Source: Rhodobacter sp. (GTDB lineage Bacteria; Pseudomonadota; Alphaproteobacteria; Rhodobacterales; Rhodobacteraceae). Taken from it: a DNA stretch of 64,000 nucleotides. The position numbers and the translations under genes were made by a program. Where the stretch lies: assembly GCA_020637555.1 (NCBI GenBank), contig JACKKF010000005.1:310001-374000 (forward strand). Reading direction: 5' to 3'. The notes beneath the pieces were generated by a model that made no database searches, had not been told where the DNA came from, and saw nothing but the letters and a program-made list of their open reading frames with translations. This document shows, in pieces, positions 60,409-64,000 of this stretch (the first letter of the stretch is position 1; each line of letters starts with the position of its first letter).

Positions 60409-61884
60409 TCAGGGCCAGGAAACGGCGGTCAGGTCGATCGCGGCCGTCGGCTGGTTGCGCCACAGCCCCTCGATCCCGGTGCGCGCCACCGTCGGCACGG
60501 CCAGTTCGAACAGATAGGCGTTGACGTAATCCTCGGCGATGATGCGCTGGGCCTGTTGCAGCAGGGCGGTGCGCTGCGCCGGATCGGTGGTTTCGTTCAG
60601 CGTGCTCATCAGCGCCTGGAACGCGGGGTTGTCATACTGGAAGTAATAGTCCGGGTTCGCATAGATGCCGATGTCCATGGGTTCGGTATGGCTGACGATG
60701 GTCAGGCCGAAATCATGCCCACGGAAGGTGGTTTCCAGCCATTGCGCCCATTCCTGGTTCTGGATTTCCGTCTGGATGCCGACGGCGCGCAGTTGCGCGG
60801 CGATGATCTCGCCGCCACGGCGGGCATAGGACGGCGGGGGCAGGGTCATCACCGTGGTGAACCCGTCGGGATAGCCGGCCTCGGTCAGGAGTTGACGCGC
60901 GCGTTCGGGATCATAGTTCGACAGCGCGGTCAGATCCACATAGTCCGGGTTATGCGGCGCGAAATGGGTGCCGATCGGCGTGCCCAGCCCATACATCGCC
61001 CCGTCGATGATCGCCTGACGGTCGATCGCATGGGCGACGGCCTCGCGCACGAGGCGGTTGTTGAACGGCTCGCGACCGTTGTTCATGGCCAGGATGGTTT
61101 CGCCCTCGGTGTTGCCGACCAGGACCTGAAAGCGCGGGTCCGCTTCGAACTGGGGCAGGTTTTCAGGCGCGGGATAGCCGACGAAGACATCCACGTCTTC
61201 GGCCATCAGCGCGGCAAAGGCGGCCGTCGGATCCGAGATGAAGCGGAATGTCGCCGTTTCCAGCACCGCCGGCGTGCCCCAGTAGTTGGGGTTGCGCGTG
61301 ATGTCGATATGGTCGCCCTGCACCCAGTCCTGGAACATGAAGGCGCCGGTGCCGACCGGATGCGTCGCCGCCTCGCCGATGCTTTCGGGGGCAACGATCA
61401 CCGCGTCGCCCCAGGCCAGGTTGAACAGAAGCGAGCCGTTGGGCGCGCTGAGGGTGATCCGCACCGTCAACGGGTCGACCACGGACACATCCGCGATCGA
61501 GGCGAACAGACCTTTTTGCGCGTTGGTGCTGTCCTCGGCCCGGGCCCGGTCGAGCGAGAATTTCACGTCCTCGGCGTCCATGGTGGTGCCGTCGTGAAAG
61601 GTCACGCCGCTGTGCAGATGGAAGGTATAGACCAGCCCGTCCTCGGAGATGTCCCAGCTTTCCGCCAGCCCGGGCACGACCGAGCCGTCGGACATGAAGC
61701 GCGTGAGACCCTCGAAGATGTTGGAATAGACGACCGAGTCGATCGCCTGCGCCGCACCCGCCGTCGGGTCCAGGTTCGGCGGCTCGAGCTGCATCGCCAC
61801 GTTCAGGTGCGGGTGCTGCGCGAAGGCTGCGGTCGCGAACAGCGCCGTGGTCCCCGCCAGCAGAAACGTCGTCAGTTTGCTCAT
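60409..61884 (-). CDS. Peptide-type ABC transporter substrate-binding protein (SBP_bac_5)
   Basis: The 491-residue periplasmic protein has a signal peptide (residues 1-22, cut AFA/QH), then LEPPNLDPTAGAAQAIDSVV, the family signature region NIFEGLTRF...VVPGLAESWDIS, and VTFHDGTTMDAEDVKFSLDRA. The family binds di- or oligopeptides, opines, glutathione or nickel chelates. The M20 deacylase gene just upstream suggests a ligand with an N-acyl or amide bond, which is inference. Confidence 0.93.
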   Translation of the reverse strand: MSKLTTFLLAGTTALFATAAFAQHPHLNVAMQLEPPNLDPTAGAAQAIDSVVYSNIFEGLTRFMSDGSVVPGLAESWDISEDGLVYTFHLHSGVTFHDGTTMDAEDVKFSLDRARAEDSTNAQKGLFASIADVSVVDPLTVRITLSAPNGSLLFNLAWGDAVIVAPESIGEAATHPVGTGAFMFQDWVQGDHIDITRNPNYWGTPAVLETATFRFISDPTAAFAALMAEDVDVFVGYPAPENLPQFEADPRFQVLVGNTEGETILAMNNGREPFNNRLVREAVAHAIDRQAIIDGAMYGLGTPIGTHFAPHNPDYVDLTALSNYDPERARQLLTEAGYPDGFTTVMTLPPPSYARRGGEIIAAQLRAVGIQTEIQNQEWAQWLETTFRGHDFGLTIVSHTEPMDIGIYANPDYYFQYDNPAFQALMSTLNETTDPAQRTALLQQAQRIIAEDYVNAYLFELAVPTVARTGIEGLWRNQPTAAIDLTAVSWP

Positions 61885-61899
61885 GTTCTTTTCTCCCTG

Positions 61900-63213
61900 T
61901 TATTCCGTTTCAGGCAACAGAAGCGCCGCCAGGCTGCGCGCCATGACCGCCGCGCTGTCCATCATATCGTCCACGCCCACATATTCATCGGGTTTGTGCG
62001 CGAGTTCCAGCAATCCGGGGCCATAGGCCACACAGTTCTTCAATTTGCCGATGCGGTCGATATGTTTCTGGTCGTAGCTGCCGGGCGAGGCCACGAACTC
62101 GGCGTCCTTGCCCATGACATCGTGAATCGCGGCCGCGACGGTGCGCGCCACCGGGGCGTCGCGGTCGGTCATCGTCGGCACGACATGGTTCAATTCGCGC
62201 ACCGCATAGTCGAAGCGGGGCCGGTCGCGTTTCAACCCCTCGAGCAGGCCGATGATCTCGTCGCGCACGCCATCCAGCGTTTCCTCGACCAGATAGCGGC
62301 GGTCCACGACGATGCGGCAGCTGTCCGGCACGCAATGCGAGGGCAGGGCGGTCGAACCGGGCGGCTGCTCGGGCTGGCCACCGTGGATCGCGTTGATGTT
62401 CATGGTGGACGAGCGCGCGCCCTCGGGGACCACCGGCATGTCGGTGCGCCGCGCCGCCATGGCGGGGAACAGCTTTTCCTCGAAGGTATTCAGCACCGCG
62501 CCCATATGGCGAACCGCGCAGTCGCCGAGAAACGGCATGGACCCATGCGCGATCTCGCCGAAGGTTTCGATCTCGGCCCACCAGCCGCCGCGATGCCCCA
62601 GGCAGACGCGGTCCTTCTGCAGCGGTTCGGGGATGATGACGTGCTGCACCTTTTGCGGCGAAAAGAAACCCTGTTCGGCCAGATAGGCGACGCCGCCATA
62701 GCCGCCCGATTCCTCGTCCGCGGTGCCCGAAATCTCGATCGCGCCGGCGAATTCGGGAAAGGTCGCGATGAAGGCCTCGGCCGCAATGATCGAGGCGGCA
62801 AGCCCGCCCTTCATGTCGCATGATCCACGGCCATAGATCCTGCCGTCCCGCAAGAGCCCGCCGAACGGGTCTACCGTCCAGCCCGAGCCGACCTCGACCA
62901 CGTCGATATGGCTGGTGAAATGCACGCAGTCGCCGGGCCGCTTGCCCTCGCGCCGGGCGACGACGTTCCAGCGCGGGTAGGCCTCGCAGTCGCCGGGCGT
63001 GCCGTGGGCGCGAATCATCTGCGTCTGGAACCCCGAGGCCCTGAGCCGGCGTTCGAGATACGCGCAGATGTCGTGGTAATTCTCGCCGGGCGGGTTCAGC
63101 GTGGGAATTCGGATCAGGTCCTGCGTCAGCGCGATCAGGTCCTCGCGCCGGTCGGCGAGGGCGGCGGAAAGTGCGGCGGCGCGGCGGTCCGGGGGGGCGA
63201 TGCTGTCATCCAT
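61900..63213 (-). CDS. M20 family metallopeptidase (ArgE/DapE deacylase type)
   Basis: The protein of about 437 residues has the M20 metal ligands in FTSHIDVVEVGSGW, GRGSCDMKGGLAA, TADEESGGYGG and the C-terminal DEYVGVDDMMDSA region (in place of the usual His-containing E-x-H), with a dimerisation domain between. It should hydrolyse an N-acyl amino acid or small peptide. ATG 63213 is used; a GTG at 63219 is possible and neither has a clear ribosome site. It is the first gene of the minus-strand chain, 15 bases before the binding-protein gene. Confidence 0.9.
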   Translation of the reverse strand: MDDSIAPPDRRAAALSAALADRREDLIALTQDLIRIPTLNPPGENYHDICAYLERRLRASGFQTQMIRAHGTPGDCEAYPRWNVVARREGKRPGDCVHFTSHIDVVEVGSGWTVDPFGGLLRDGRIYGRGSCDMKGGLAASIIAAEAFIATFPEFAGAIEISGTADEESGGYGGVAYLAEQGFFSPQKVQHVIIPEPLQKDRVCLGHRGGWWAEIETFGEIAHGSMPFLGDCAVRHMGAVLNTFEEKLFPAMAARRTDMPVVPEGARSSTMNINAIHGGQPEQPPGSTALPSHCVPDSCRIVVDRRYLVEETLDGVRDEIIGLLEGLKRDRPRFDYAVRELNHVVPTMTDRDAPVARTVAAAIHDVMGKDAEFVASPGSYDQKHIDRIGKLKNCVAYGPGLLELAHKPDEYVGVDDMMDSAAVMARSLAALLLPETE

Positions 63214-63235
63214 CGGCACAGAGTGGCCCGAGACA

Positions 63236-63257
63236 AATACGGTATCAAGACCGTATT
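63236..63257. promoter_or_regulatory. Perfect inverted repeat AATACGGT-6-ACCGTATT
   Basis: This 8-bp perfect inverted repeat with a 6-base spacer lies in the 52-base gap between the divergent M20 peptidase and PAS-LuxR genes. It is AT-rich against the background. The probable binder is the LuxR-type protein encoded next to it, controlling the whole transport operon. Confidence 0.65.
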
Positions 63258-63265
63258 ATTACGGC

Positions 63266-63829
63266 ATGACACCCGAATCGCCCCAGACCGCCCAGGATTT
63301 TGCGCTGATGGCCTTTCATGGCGCGCCCATCGCCCTGGTGATGACCGAGCGCCGGGTGATCCGCAGTTGCAACCTGACCTTCGCGCGGCTGCTGGGTTAT
63401 CGGATCGACGATCTGATCGGCCAGTCCTTTCGCATCTTCTACGGTTCGGACGAGGAATTCGAGGGCATTCGCGATATCGGCCTGACCACCCTGCGCGAAA
63501 CCGGCCAATACACCGACGAGCGGTTGGTGCGTCACCGCGCGGGCCACTCGCTGTGGTGCCGGTTCCGCGCCAGCACGCTGGTTCCCGATGCCCCGCTGGA
63601 CCGCATCGTGATGAGCTTTGCCCGCATCCACGAGGGCGGTCCCGTCAGCCTGTCCAAGCGCGAGCGCCAGGTGCTTGAACTGATGAACCGGCGCCTGACC
63701 AGCAAGGAAATCGCGGCCTGTCTGGGGCTGAGCGCGCGCACCGTCGATGACGTGCGGGGCCGGTTGATCAAACGCTTCGGCGTGCGCCGGGCGGCCGATA
63801 TCCTGGGATTGCTGGGTGGGCGCAGTTGA
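63266..63829 (+). CDS. PAS domain-containing LuxR family transcriptional regulator
   Basis: The 187-residue protein has a PAS sensor domain (residues about 10-115, IALVMTERRVIRSCNLTFAR and GYRIDDLIGQSFRIFYGS) and a C-terminal LuxR helix-turn-helix (LSKRERQVLELMNRRLTSKE, then GLSARTVDDVRGRLIKRFGV). There is no phosphoacceptor domain, so it probably binds a small ligand. It is divergent from the deacylase and ABC transport genes, with a perfect palindrome between, and is their likely regulator. Confidence 0.9.
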   Translation: MTPESPQTAQDFALMAFHGAPIALVMTERRVIRSCNLTFARLLGYRIDDLIGQSFRIFYGSDEEFEGIRDIGLTTLRETGQYTDERLVRHRAGHSLWCRFRASTLVPDAPLDRIVMSFARIHEGGPVSLSKRERQVLELMNRRLTSKEIAACLGLSARTVDDVRGRLIKRFGVRRAADILGLLGGRS

Positions 63830-63925
63830 CCCGGCGCCCGGGTGCCCGGTCGCGGTGTTTTCATCCCGGTCCGGTTCCGGCCGGGCTAGACTGTGCGGCA
63901 CAGGGATCAACAGGCGGGGCGGGGC

Positions 63926-64000
63926 ATGATCGGACTGTGGCGTCTGGCGTATTGGGCCAGTTTCGGGGCCGCGCTGGCGGTGGTGCTGGCGGGCGGCGTC
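63926..64000 (+). CDS. Start of an unidentified gene (cut by window end)
   Basis: The ATG at 63926 opens 25 codons (MIGLWRLAYWASFGAALAVV then LAGG V), which look like an N-terminal membrane helix or signal peptide. A GGCGGGGCGGGG stretch lies upstream. The product cannot be named. Confidence 0.5.
   Translation, partial: MIGLWRLAYWASFGAALAVVLAGGV

Noticed and set aside
59626..62823. 1065-codon plus-strand frame over the ABC transporter genes
   Set aside because: It is antisense to the well-supported permease, binding protein and deacylase genes and shows no domain.
63830..63880. Terminator after the PAS-LuxR gene
   Set aside because: GC-rich short palindromes and a TTTT are present, but no well-formed stem directly followed by a T-run.

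Overview
The window looks like a chromosomal segment of an alphaproteobacterium of the order Rhodobacterales (Rhodobacter/Paracoccus type). It is uniformly very GC-rich. The RpoH has the N-terminus typical of the order, the EPSP synthase is class II (CP4-like), the dcw division cluster runs directly into lpxC, bamD and recN, and FtsZ has the long Pro-rich linker seen in this group. No rRNA, CRISPR array, phage or insertion sequence was seen. Strain and species cannot be told from the sequence alone.

Layout. 1-7.9 kb: the end of a Tad-type pilin-like gene with a Thr-Pro repeat tail. A polyprenyl-phosphate glycosyltransferase, a flippase-like membrane protein and an FAD oxidoreductase form one overlapping operon. 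Two GT-C membrane enzymes (a DUF2298 'YYY' protein and a family 39-like protein) converge on it from the minus strand. 8-15.4 kb: trmB, a small membrane protein, rluD, then a block of three paralogous Tat-exported repeat proteins facing a JmjC/cupin-type oxygenase gene and a cardiolipin synthase, then rpoH. The repeat-protein/oxygenase block is the most novel-looking part of the window. 15.5-22 kb: cmk, a metallo-beta-lactamase-fold hydrolase, a membrane protein, aroA, a divergent Lrp/LysE pair, and psd-pssA.

22.1-39.9 kb: two identical tRNA-Asp genes bracket a ChaC-like gene. The cell wall and division cluster follows: murD, rarD, ftsW, murG, murC, murB, ddl, ftsQ, ftsA, ftsZ, lpxC, bamD, recN. 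40-50.4 kb is a catabolic region. It has a MarR repressor with a divergent phenol-hydroxylase-type monooxygenase, an ADP-forming acyl-CoA ligase, two coupled IclR regulators, and a tripartite tricarboxylate transporter with an enoyl-CoA hydratase gene. Matching 17-bp operators lie upstream of both the ligase and the transporter. 50.4-63.2 kb is one long minus-strand chain of overlapping genes: an M20 deacylase, a complete peptide-type ABC importer, aldehyde dehydrogenase, YcaQ-like glycosylase, SDR, P1 peptidase, alpha/beta hydrolase and a TPR protein. It is read away from a PAS-LuxR regulator with an 8-bp perfect inverted repeat between them. The last bases hold the start of one more gene.

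A family of intergenic hairpin elements with a conserved core (CATCTTGTC.AAATACGC type) occurs at six places, three of them between convergent genes. Two copies are identical over 62 bp in opposite orientation and flank the rluD-oxygenase-rpoH block.
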